A DNA stretch of 64,000 bases from Myxococcales bacterium. Lineage in GTDB: Bacteria > Myxococcota_A > Polyangia > Palsa-1104. The stretch spans positions 139,789 through 203,788 of the forward strand of contig PNAM01000036.1 in assembly GCA_003170275.1 (NCBI GenBank), given 5' to 3'. Shown here one piece after another: positions 18,773-25,276 of this stretch; positions within the stretch are counted from its first letter, which is position 1; every line of letters starts with the position of its first letter. Under the pieces are notes generated by a model that did no database searches, had not been told where the DNA came from, and worked only from the letters and a program-made list of their open reading frames with translations. Position numbers and translations under genes: made by a program.

Positions 18773-19269
18773 GATCGGGCCCGTCGGGTTCGCTTCGGAT
18801 TGGCCGGGTCGTCCTCGAAGAACAGGGTCGCGTCGCCGGCGCCGATCGCGCGCGCCACGTCGGCCAGCCCGCAGGCCAGCTCGCGGCGGCGGCGATCGGG
18901 GAGCTGCGCGATCGCCTCGACCAGGCGCGACTGGGCCGCCTGCGGAGCGCGCGCGAGCACCCGCTTGCCCGCGCCGGTGAGCGTGAGCTCGGCGCGGCGC
19001 GCGTCGTCGCGAGCGGCCTTGCGCGACACCAGCCCGTGCTCGACCAGCCGGCGCGCCACCACCGACACCGAGCTCGGATCGGTCAGCGTCTCGGCCGCCA
19101 GCTGCCCGATCGATCGCGGCCCGCCCGCCAGCTGCTGCAACACAAACAGCTGCGCAACGCTGATCCCGAGCGTCCTCTCCGCCTCGCTCGCCGACAACCG
19201 CAACGCCCGCACCACCCGTCTCAACGAATCGAGCGCGACGCGCACGTACCGGTCTCTCTCAGAATGCAT
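18769..19269 (-). CDS. MarR-family transcriptional regulator
   Basis: A 166-residue winged-helix regulator. The recognition region has LGISVAQLFVLQQLAGGP, SIGQLAAETLTDPSSVSVVARRLVEHGLV and RRAELTLTGAGK, the typical MarR helix-turn-helix and wing. Start choice: ATG 19269 (MHSERDRY); MWDP at 19281 is possible but would put the start inside a likely operator. The stop overlaps the ClC start (ATGA), so the regulator and channel form one unit. Autoregulation through the palindrome just upstream is likely (inference). Confidence 0.88.
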   Translation of the reverse strand: MHSERDRYVRVALDSLRRVVRALRLSASEAERTLGISVAQLFVLQQLAGGPRSIGQLAAETLTDPSSVSVVARRLVEHGLVSRKAARDDARRAELTLTGAGKRVLARAPQAAQSRLVEAIAQLPDRRRRELACGLADVARAIGAGDATLFFEDDPANPKRTRRARS

Positions 19270-19275
19270 GGGATC

Positions 19276-19288
19276 CCACATATTGTGG
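19276..19288. promoter_or_regulatory. Candidate MarR operator (CCACA-N3-TGTGG)
   Basis: A perfect 5-bp inverted repeat, CCACA TAT TGTGG, lies 7 bp upstream of the marR ATG and covers the -10 region of the candidate promoter. Position and symmetry fit autorepression, but the arms are short. Confidence 0.4.
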
Positions 19289-19308
19289 TGCGCAAGCCCC
19301 CACGTCAA
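19282..19308 (-). promoter_or_regulatory. Candidate marR-clc promoter
   Basis: On the minus strand TTGACG (19308-19303) and CACAAT (19287-19282) are 15 bp apart and lie just upstream of marR. The -35 is strong, the -10 is fair and the spacing is short. The -10 lies within the palindrome. Confidence 0.35.
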
Positions 19309-19325
19309 CCCGGGACTCGACCCGG

Positions 19326-20639
19326 CTAGCGGATGAACAGCCAGGCAGCGACTGCGATCGCGGTGCCGGCGAAGGCGCCCAGCGCGATCCAGCGCCAGCG
19401 GGCGCGGGGGCCCGTGACCGCGCGAAACTCGCCGGTCTGCTCGGGCGGCGCGGTGACGGCGCTCATCGACTTCATGGTCGGGCGCGGGATGTCCATGGCC
19501 AGCATGGTCGGCCGCTCGCTGATCGGCGGCAGGGGCGGCAGCATCATGCCGGTCGGTGGGATGGTGGGCCGCTCCGACGCCGGCAGCTCGGCCTTGACGA
19601 TCGGCGGGATCACTACTTCGGGATCGACGACCGCGTCGAGCTGCATGGTGGCCATCGATTGCAGCGCGGTCGGGGTCGGCGCGTCCTCGGCGACCGGCGC
19701 CACGCTGACCGAGGTCGCGTCGGCCGGCAGCTCGGGCAGCTCCGGCAGCTCGTCGCGCGCCGCCAGCGCCAGCGGATCGGTGGTGGGCGAGGTCTCGAAC
19801 CCTTCCGGAAGCTGCACCTCGGAGGTGCTGCCGGCCGCGGCCGCCAGCGCGTCCATGAACTCGGCCGTGGTCGCGTAGCGGTGGAACGGATTCTTCGCCA
19901 TGCCCCGCTGCAGCGCGGCGTTCACCGCCGGCGACACGGAGCTCAGCGCGGGCGGATGGTGGTGCAGAATGGCCATCGCCTGCGCCGCGACCGAGCCCTG
20001 CAGCTCGAACGCCGGCAGGCCCGCCAGCATCCCGTAGACGATGCTCGCCAGCGCGAACTGATCGGTGCGCGGATCGACCATGCCGCCCGAGATCTGCTCC
20101 GGCGACATGTAGCCGACGGTGCCGACCACCACGTTCATGGCCGTCAGCTCGGGCCCGTGCCGCAGCTTGGCCACGCCGAAGTCGACTACCTTCACGTTCT
20201 CGCCCTTGCAGATGATGATGTTCTCGGGCTTGAGATCGCGGTGCGTGATGTCGCGCAGGTGCGCCGCGGTGAGCGCCGACGAGACCGCGGCGGCGATGCG
20301 CACCGCTTCTTCGAGCACCAGCTTGCCGCGCGACATGCGCACGCCGAGGTGCTCGCCGTCGAGGAACTCGAGCACGATGTACGGCTGTCCGTCGTCGCTG
20401 ACGTTGTAGTCGATGAGCTGCACGATGCCGGGGTGATCGAAGGTGGCGATGATCTCCGCTTCGCGCCGGAAGCGCAGCAGCGCCTCGGTGTTGTTCACCA
20501 GCGACATCTTGAGGAACTTGACCGCGAACCGTTTCGGCACGCGCAGGTGGGTCGCTTCGTAGACTGCGGCCATGCCGCCTTCGGCGATCAGTCGCTCGAC
20601 CCGATAGGTCTCCACCAGCACCTGGCCGACGCGGTCCAT
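19326..20639 (-). CDS. Ser/Thr protein kinase, membrane-anchored
   Basis: A 437-residue Hanks-type kinase. Motifs: AEGGMAAVY loop (~19-27), Lys41 in FAVKFLK, catalytic HRDLKPEN with Asp135, DFG with Asp153, and SPEQISGG in the P+1 region. The linker (~270-400) is rich in Pro, Thr and Ser with repeated ERPT motifs (ASERPTIPPT, ISERPTMLAM), a possible autophosphorylation region. A single TM helix (WIALGAFAGTAIAVAAWLFI) ends the protein, so almost nothing is outside the membrane and it lacks a sensor domain. Monocistronic, between the marR-clc operon and the DUF169 gene. Confidence 0.93.
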   Translation of the reverse strand: MDRVGQVLVETYRVERLIAEGGMAAVYEATHLRVPKRFAVKFLKMSLVNNTEALLRFRREAEIIATFDHPGIVQLIDYNVSDDGQPYIVLEFLDGEHLGVRMSRGKLVLEEAVRIAAAVSSALTAAHLRDITHRDLKPENIIICKGENVKVVDFGVAKLRHGPELTAMNVVVGTVGYMSPEQISGGMVDPRTDQFALASIVYGMLAGLPAFELQGSVAAQAMAILHHHPPALSSVSPAVNAALQRGMAKNPFHRYATTAEFMDALAAAAGSTSEVQLPEGFETSPTTDPLALAARDELPELPELPADATSVSVAPVAEDAPTPTALQSMATMQLDAVVDPEVVIPPIVKAELPASERPTIPPTGMMLPPLPPISERPTMLAMDIPRPTMKSMSAVTAPPEQTGEFRAVTGPRARWRWIALGAFAGTAIAVAAWLFIR

Positions 20640-20660
20640 CGCGCCGAAAAGTATATCAGG

Positions 20661-21353
20661 CTATGTAGTTGCGCGCGCCTTATGGAATTTTTCGAGCTCG
20701 CGGTTGGCGTTGAGGATGATCGCCAGCTTGGCCTCGACCTCGACCAGCTTGCCGCCCGGGATGGCAAACCAGGCCTGGTTCTCGTCGGCGCCGGTGTACA
20801 CGCGGTTGCCGACGCAGCCGAAGCTGGCGGCAGTCTTTCCCGAATTCATGGCCTGCGGCAGGACCGCGCAGGTCGGCCGGCCCATCATCGGCGCGTCGCC
20901 CGCCACGCCGGCGCGCTGGGCGGCCTCGGACAGCAGCATCAATTGATGGGCGTTGCCGCGCACCATCACCACGTCGGGCGGGACACCCTGTGGCAGCTTG
21001 CCGAGCGGCGCGTAGACCACCACGCCGAACGCCTGCTTGACCTCACGATGCGGGATGCCGGGCACCTCGGACAGATCCAGATACTGGAGCTGGACCATGG
21101 TGCCGATCATGCCGTCGAGCTCCTTCTTCTGATCGCCGTTGAGCGGCACGCCGTGGGTGTGCGCGCCGATCGGGCAGCTCACGTGATCGGTGGACTCGGT
21201 GTAGAACACCTGGCCCTGGGCGGCGAGCTTCCAATAGCCGCAGCTCGCCGGCTGCGACGCGGCGATGTGCGGCACGCCCGCGGGCGCGTGGTTGGTGAAG
21301 GCGATCGCGACCGGGGGAACCTCGAGCTTCAGCAGCTGTTCGATCTTGGTCAT
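20661..21353 (-). CDS. DUF169-family protein
   Basis: A 230-residue soluble protein of the DUF169 family, which has no assigned biochemical function. Conserved features include the start KIEQLLKLEVPPVAIAF, a Cys-containing loop (ASCGYWKLAAQG), the central SCPIGAHTHG and a late RPTCAVLPQAMNSG. Invariant-looking cysteines suggest metal or cofactor binding. The start at 21353 lies at the true N-terminus of the family; longer frames add unrelated sequence. It is divergent, across 53 bp, from the acyl-CoA-dehydrogenase-like operon, so a shared control region and pathway are likely (inference). Confidence 0.78.
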   Translation of the reverse strand: MTKIEQLLKLEVPPVAIAFTNHAPAGVPHIAASQPASCGYWKLAAQGQVFYTESTDHVSCPIGAHTHGVPLNGDQKKELDGMIGTMVQLQYLDLSEVPGIPHREVKQAFGVVVYAPLGKLPQGVPPDVVMVRGNAHQLMLLSEAAQRAGVAGDAPMMGRPTCAVLPQAMNSGKTAASFGCVGNRVYTGADENQAWFAIPGGKLVEVEAKLAIILNANRELEKFHKARATT

Positions 21354-21406
21354 GGTCGCTGTGTACCACGCTTGACCGTTTTGCGAGCGGGCGTTAAAAC
21401 CGCGGG

Positions 21407-22585
21407 ATGCCCCACATCTATGGACTCGACGCCGCCACCACCCAGCTGTCCAACCAGGCCGCCGGCCTCGCCTCGGAGGTGCTCGCCAAGCACGCCGCCG
21501 ACGTCGACGCCAAGGCGCGCTTTCCCGAAGAGAGCGTCGCCGCGCTCGCCAAGGCCGGTTTCTACGGCCTGTGCGTTCCGGCCGCGCTCGGCGGCAAGGG
21601 GCAGGGCCCGCGCGCCTTCGCCGCCGTCGTCGAGGAGCTGGCGCGCGGCTGCGCGTCGACCGCGATGATCTACGTGATGCACGTGAGCGCGCAGCAGGCG
21701 ATCGGCACCTCGCCGACGCTGCAGGGCAAGGACGAGCTCCTGCGCGAGATCGCGGCCGGCAAGCACCTGTCGACGCTGGCGCTGTCCGAGAAGGGCTCGC
21801 GCTCGCAGTTCTGGGCGCCGGTCTCGAAATTGACCGCCGCGCCATCCGTGGACGGGTTCACCACCAGCGCACAGAAGTCGTGGGTGACCTCGGCGCGTCG
21901 CGCGGACTCGTACGTCTCGACCGCGCAGAAGCCGGGCGCCGCCTCGCCGCTCGAATCCACCACCTATCTAATGAGGCCCAAGGCGCACCCGGGTCAGATC
22001 AAGATGAGCGCCAGCTTCGACGGGCTCGGCTTGCGCGGCAACGAGTCGCTGTCGGTGACCCTCGAGAGCTGGCCGGTGGCCAAGGCCGATCTGGTGAGCG
22101 CGCTCGGCGAGGGCGCCAAGACCAAGCTCGAGGTGATCCTGCCGTGGTTCTCCGTCGGCACCGCGGCGATGGCCAACGGCTTGTGCCGCGCCGCCGTCGA
22201 GGCGACCGCCAAGCACCTGACCGAGACCAAGTTCGAGCACACCGGCACCGGGCTGCGCGATCTGCCCACGCTGCGCGCGCGGCTGGCGCAGATGAGCGTG
22301 CGCACCGAGCAGGCCCGCGCGCTGCTCGCGTACACCATCGGCGAAATGGAGAATCCGTCGGCCACCACGCCGCTGTTCGTGCTGCAGACGCGGCTCGCCT
22401 CGCTCGAGGCGGCGGTCGACGTCACCGACCTGGCGATGAAGGCGTGCGGCGGCGCGGCGTTCTCCAAGCAGCTGCCCGTCGATCGGATCTTCCGCGACGC
22501 GCGCGCGGGCTGGGTGATGGCGCCGACGGTGGATCACCTGAACGACTTCGTCGGCAAGGCGCTCACCGGCCTGCCGCTGTTCTAG
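21407..22585 (+). CDS. Acyl-CoA dehydrogenase-family flavoprotein
   Basis: A 392-residue FAD enzyme of the acyl-CoA dehydrogenase superfamily. N-terminal helical domain, central beta region (TLALSEKGSRSQFW, GFTTSAQKSWVTSA) and C-terminal helical domain (RARLAQMSVRTEQARALLAY, MKACGGAAFSKQLPVDRIFR). The usual C-terminal YEGT segment, source of the catalytic glutamate in many members, is replaced by GWVMAPTVDHLNDFVG. This matches a subgroup closer to monooxygenase-like members (SfnB/DszC type) than to classical beta-oxidation enzymes; the assignment is tentative. First gene of a three-gene operon (2 bp to the next). Confidence 0.82.
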   Translation: MPHIYGLDAATTQLSNQAAGLASEVLAKHAADVDAKARFPEESVAALAKAGFYGLCVPAALGGKGQGPRAFAAVVEELARGCASTAMIYVMHVSAQQAIGTSPTLQGKDELLREIAAGKHLSTLALSEKGSRSQFWAPVSKLTAAPSVDGFTTSAQKSWVTSARRADSYVSTAQKPGAASPLESTTYLMRPKAHPGQIKMSASFDGLGLRGNESLSVTLESWPVAKADLVSALGEGAKTKLEVILPWFSVGTAAMANGLCRAAVEATAKHLTETKFEHTGTGLRDLPTLRARLAQMSVRTEQARALLAYTIGEMENPSATTPLFVLQTRLASLEAAVDVTDLAMKACGGAAFSKQLPVDRIFRDARAGWVMAPTVDHLNDFVGKALTGLPLF

Positions 22586-22587
22586 TC

Positions 22588-23391
22588 ATGAAGACCATCC
22601 TGCTCGGCGCGGTCGCGTACGATCCCAAGGCGGTCACCATCTGGGAGGGCATGCGCGAGCACTTCCGCGCCGAAGGGGTGCCGCTCGACTTCGCGCTGTT
22701 CTCGAACTACGAGCGCCAGGTCGAGGAGCTGCTTGCCGGCCACCTCGACGTCGCGTGGAACACGCCGCTCGCTCACGTGCGCGTGCAGCGGCGCACCGAG
22801 GGGCGCTCGCGCTCGCTCGGCATGCGCGATTCGGACCGCGACTTTCGCGCCAAGGTGATCGTGCGCAAGGACGCGGGCATCCACAAGCTCGGCGACCTGG
22901 CCGGCAAGACGCTGGCGGTCGGCTCGCAGGACTCCACGCAGGCGCGCATCCTGCCGCTGCACTTCCTGCGCGCCGAGGGGGTGAAGATCGATCCGGCGAA
23001 GCTGCTGGCGTTCGACACCGATCTCGGCAAGCACGGCGACACCGGATCGAGCGAGCTCGACGTGCTCAAGGCGCTGCACGACGGCCGCGCGCAGGCGGGC
23101 ACGGTGGGCGATCTGATCTGGGTGAACGAGCAGGCGGCCGGTCGCGTGGACGCCTCGCGCATCGAGGTGTTGTGGTCGACGCCGCCGTTCGATCACTGCA
23201 TGTTCGATGCGCTGCCATCGCTGGCGAAGGAGACCGCCGAGGCCTTTCAGCGCTGCCTGTTCTCGATGAAGTGGGACGAGCCGGCGCACCGCCGCGTGCT
23301 CGAGCTCGAGGGGCTGAAGCAGTGGATGCCGCCGCGCGAGGAGGGCTACGCGTCCCTCCAGCGCGCGCTCGACGAAACCTCGTATTGGTAG
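22588..23391 (+). CDS. PhnD-like periplasmic-binding-protein fold, no signal peptide
   Basis: A 267-residue protein resembling phosphate/phosphonate-type substrate-binding proteins. It opens directly with the first beta strand (KTILLGAVAYDPKAVTIWEG). Family-like segments follow: ELLAGHLDVAWNTPLAHV, KVIVRKDAGIHKLGDLAGKT, LAVGSQDSTQARILPLHFL and ELDVLKALHDGRAQAGTVGD. There is no signal peptide or lipobox and no ABC permease or ATPase nearby, so it is probably cytosolic and binds a small anion or metabolite as a sensor or enzyme partner. Sits 2 bp after the dehydrogenase and 13 bp before the TusA-ferritin gene. Confidence 0.75.
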   Translation: MKTILLGAVAYDPKAVTIWEGMREHFRAEGVPLDFALFSNYERQVEELLAGHLDVAWNTPLAHVRVQRRTEGRSRSLGMRDSDRDFRAKVIVRKDAGIHKLGDLAGKTLAVGSQDSTQARILPLHFLRAEGVKIDPAKLLAFDTDLGKHGDTGSSELDVLKALHDGRAQAGTVGDLIWVNEQAAGRVDASRIEVLWSTPPFDHCMFDALPSLAKETAEAFQRCLFSMKWDEPAHRRVLELEGLKQWMPPREEGYASLQRALDETSYW

Positions 23392-23404
23392 CCGCGAGCG
23401 CAGC

Positions 23405-24598
23405 ATGAACGCGGCGATGGCCATCGACGGCGGCGCGCTGGCGCTCGGCGGCGGGCTGCTCGCGCTGGTGCGGCCGGCGCTCGATCTGGTCGAGCCGGGC
23501 GGCGTGCTGGCGCTGCTCGCGACGTCGCGCACGGTGCGCGAAGATCTGCCGGCGTGGTGCCGCGTCGAGCACCACGCGTACCTCGGGTGCGAAGCGCTGC
23601 CCGACGGCCGGGACCGTCACCTGATCGGCCGCGGCGCGCTGTCGGTGCCGCGTGGCGCGCGCGAGCAGCCGGGCGCGCCCACGCCGATGCCCGAACGCGC
23701 CGATCCGTCGAGCGGCTTCGCGCCGCGCGGCGCGCGCGTCGAGCCGGGCGGGCCGGTCTATCCGTTCTCGCTCAACGAGCGCGATCGGGTGGCGCCGCCC
23801 GAGGTCGCGCAGCTCTATCAGCAGGCGGTGGCGGCGCAGTGGGACGCGACCCGCGACATCCCGTGGGATCGCGTCGGCGAGCTGGAGCCGGCGCTCGAGC
23901 GCGCGGTCGGCCAGGTGATGACGTTCCTGGCCGAGAACGAGCTGTCGGCGCTCTACGTGCCGTCGCGCTTTCTGCCGCGCATCCATCCGGCGTATCTCGA
24001 GGTCGCGCAGTTTCTCGCCACCCAGCTCGCCGACGAGGCGCGCCACATCGACGTGTTCCTGCGGCGCGCGCGCGTGCGCGGCGTGCCGGGCATCTCCAGC
24101 GCGACCACCTCGCGTTCGCTGCACTCGCTGTTGATGCTCGAGGATTTCGCCGAGGCGACCTTCCTCTTGTCGGTGCTGGGCGAGGGCACGTTCCTCGATC
24201 TGCTGCGCTTCATCGAGCGGCACGCGCCCGACGAGGCGACCGCCGAGATCATGCGTCGCGCGCGCGTCGACGAAGCGCGCCACGTGCACTTCGGCGTAGT
24301 GCACGTGCGCCACGCGATGTCGATCGATCCGACGCTGCAGGCGCGCCTCGAAGCGGCGGTGCGGCGCCGGGCGGCGACCATGCACGGCGTGGGTGGCGTG
24401 CCGGCGCCGCTGCAGGACGCGCTCACCATCCTCGCCGCGGGCGGCACCGCACCGGCGGCAGTCGCGCGCGGTCACGAAGCGGTTCGTCAGCTCCTCGACG
24501 ACATGCACGCCGGGCGCATGAAGCGCCTCGAGCACGCCGGCTTCAGCGCCGAAGGTGCGCAGCGCCTCTCGGATCTGCACACGCCGAACTTCATGTAG
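23405..24598 (+). CDS. TusA-like domain fused to ferritin-like diiron domain
   Basis: A 397-residue fusion. Residues ~1-65 look like a TusA/SirA-type domain (VEPGGVLALLATSRTVREDL, then PAWCRVEHHAYLGCE), although Cys52 is not in the usual N-terminal CPxP position. Residues ~135-330 are a ferritin-like helical bundle with two ExxH motifs, Glu211-His214 (DEARHIDVF) and Glu290-His293 (DEARHVHFG). Glutamates at ~179 and ~246/250 complete a carboxylate diiron site. Such sites serve as oxygenases, desaturases or oxidases. The fusion with a sulfur-carrier-like domain suggests sulfur chemistry, but substrate and reaction are unknown. Last gene of the operon; it ends 31 bp from the convergent vapC. Confidence 0.72.
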   Translation: MNAAMAIDGGALALGGGLLALVRPALDLVEPGGVLALLATSRTVREDLPAWCRVEHHAYLGCEALPDGRDRHLIGRGALSVPRGAREQPGAPTPMPERADPSSGFAPRGARVEPGGPVYPFSLNERDRVAPPEVAQLYQQAVAAQWDATRDIPWDRVGELEPALERAVGQVMTFLAENELSALYVPSRFLPRIHPAYLEVAQFLATQLADEARHIDVFLRRARVRGVPGISSATTSRSLHSLLMLEDFAEATFLLSVLGEGTFLDLLRFIERHAPDEATAEIMRRARVDEARHVHFGVVHVRHAMSIDPTLQARLEAAVRRRAATMHGVGGVPAPLQDALTILAAGGTAPAAVARGHEAVRQLLDDMHAGRMKRLEHAGFSAEGAQRLSDLHTPNFM

Positions 24599-24629
24599 CG
24601 GCGAAGCGTGCGCGTGTACGGGCGACTAT

Positions 24630-25007
24630 TCACCTGGTATTGAACGCGATGCTCAAATCCTTGGCGATCCCACCGAGCCTGGGGTCGGCCGTCCAGAGCC
24701 GGTAGGACCCCACGATCGCGGCCGCGAGCAGGTGCGCGTCGATCCAGCCGATCCCCCGGCCGTACAGGCGGCGATCGCGCACGAACGCGACGACTTCGTC
24801 ATGCGCAACCAGACGGGCTTGCTCCATCTCTGCATAGGCCTCCAGAAGCTTCTTGCGTCCTCGGCCGTCGCCGATGAGCAGCTCGCCGAACACCAACTCG
24901 TGCCCGACTACTTCGTCACGGCCCAGGAGCGCGTCGAGGTCGCGGCCATGGGAGCCTCGATTCGAAAGGAACCGGATCCAGATGGAGGTATCGACCAGGA
25001 CCTTCAT
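24630..25007 (-). CDS. VapC-type PIN-domain ribonuclease toxin
   Basis: A 125-residue PIN-domain protein of the VapC family. Acidic metal-binding residues are in place: Asp6 (LVDTSIW), Glu42 (FGELLIG), Asp90 (WIDAHLL) and Asp108 (TADPR). The family cleaves RNA, often tRNA. The start overlaps the antitoxin stop as ATGA, the usual order antitoxin then toxin. Nothing suggests inactivation. Confidence 0.92.
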   Translation of the reverse strand: MKVLVDTSIWIRFLSNRGSHGRDLDALLGRDEVVGHELVFGELLIGDGRGRKKLLEAYAEMEQARLVAHDEVVAFVRDRRLYGRGIGWIDAHLLAAAIVGSYRLWTADPRLGGIAKDLSIAFNTR

Positions 25008-25219
25008 CCCGTCTTGCGCCGGCGTGCCCGCTCCTCACGACGCCTGGGAACATCCTTCGACTTCGGCTCCGATCCACGAAGCGCTCGAAGCCGTTCGTAG
25101 GCGGCATGCCGTACCAGGGCCTGGAGGCCCAGCCGAACCGTCTCCGTGTCGGTGCTCGCCCCCGACGCCTGTCTCGCCTCCTTGAGGAGTTGATCATCGA
25201 TGTGCATCGTCTTCTTCAT
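25004..25219 (-). CDS. VapB-type antitoxin
   Basis: A 71-residue protein. The N-terminus KKTMHIDDQLLKEARQASGA matches the VapB/ribbon-helix-helix DNA-binding start (type II VapB antitoxins with the TVRLGLQALV helix), and the C-terminus is Lys/Arg-rich (SKDVPRRREERARRRKTG), which presumably wraps the toxin. ATG 25219 is preferred because the family begins MKKT; an in-frame upstream ATG adds non-conserved residues. It lies 57 bp downstream of ppk with its own operator between. Confidence 0.88.
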   Translation of the reverse strand: MKKTMHIDDQLLKEARQASGASTDTETVRLGLQALVRHAAYERLRALRGSEPKSKDVPRRREERARRRKTG

Positions 25220-25230
25220 ACATACGAATA

Positions 25231-25248
25231 TGCCATACAGGTATGGCA
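25231..25248. promoter_or_regulatory. VapB operator palindrome
   Basis: TGCCATAC-AG-GTATGGCA is a perfect inverted repeat with 8-bp arms and a 2-bp centre, 11 bp upstream of the vapB ATG. Dimeric RHH antitoxins usually bind such sites and repress their own operon. TTGCCA (5/6 -35) lies in the upstream edge of the site on the minus strand. Confidence 0.8.
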
Positions 25249-25276
25249 AGAACAACCGTTGGCCGCAAGGCGTGAG

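Noticed and set aside
16973-19336. A 787-codon open frame on the plus strand
   Set aside because: Antisense to ClC and marR, low-complexity His/Arg/Ala/Asp-rich translation, no recognisable domain.
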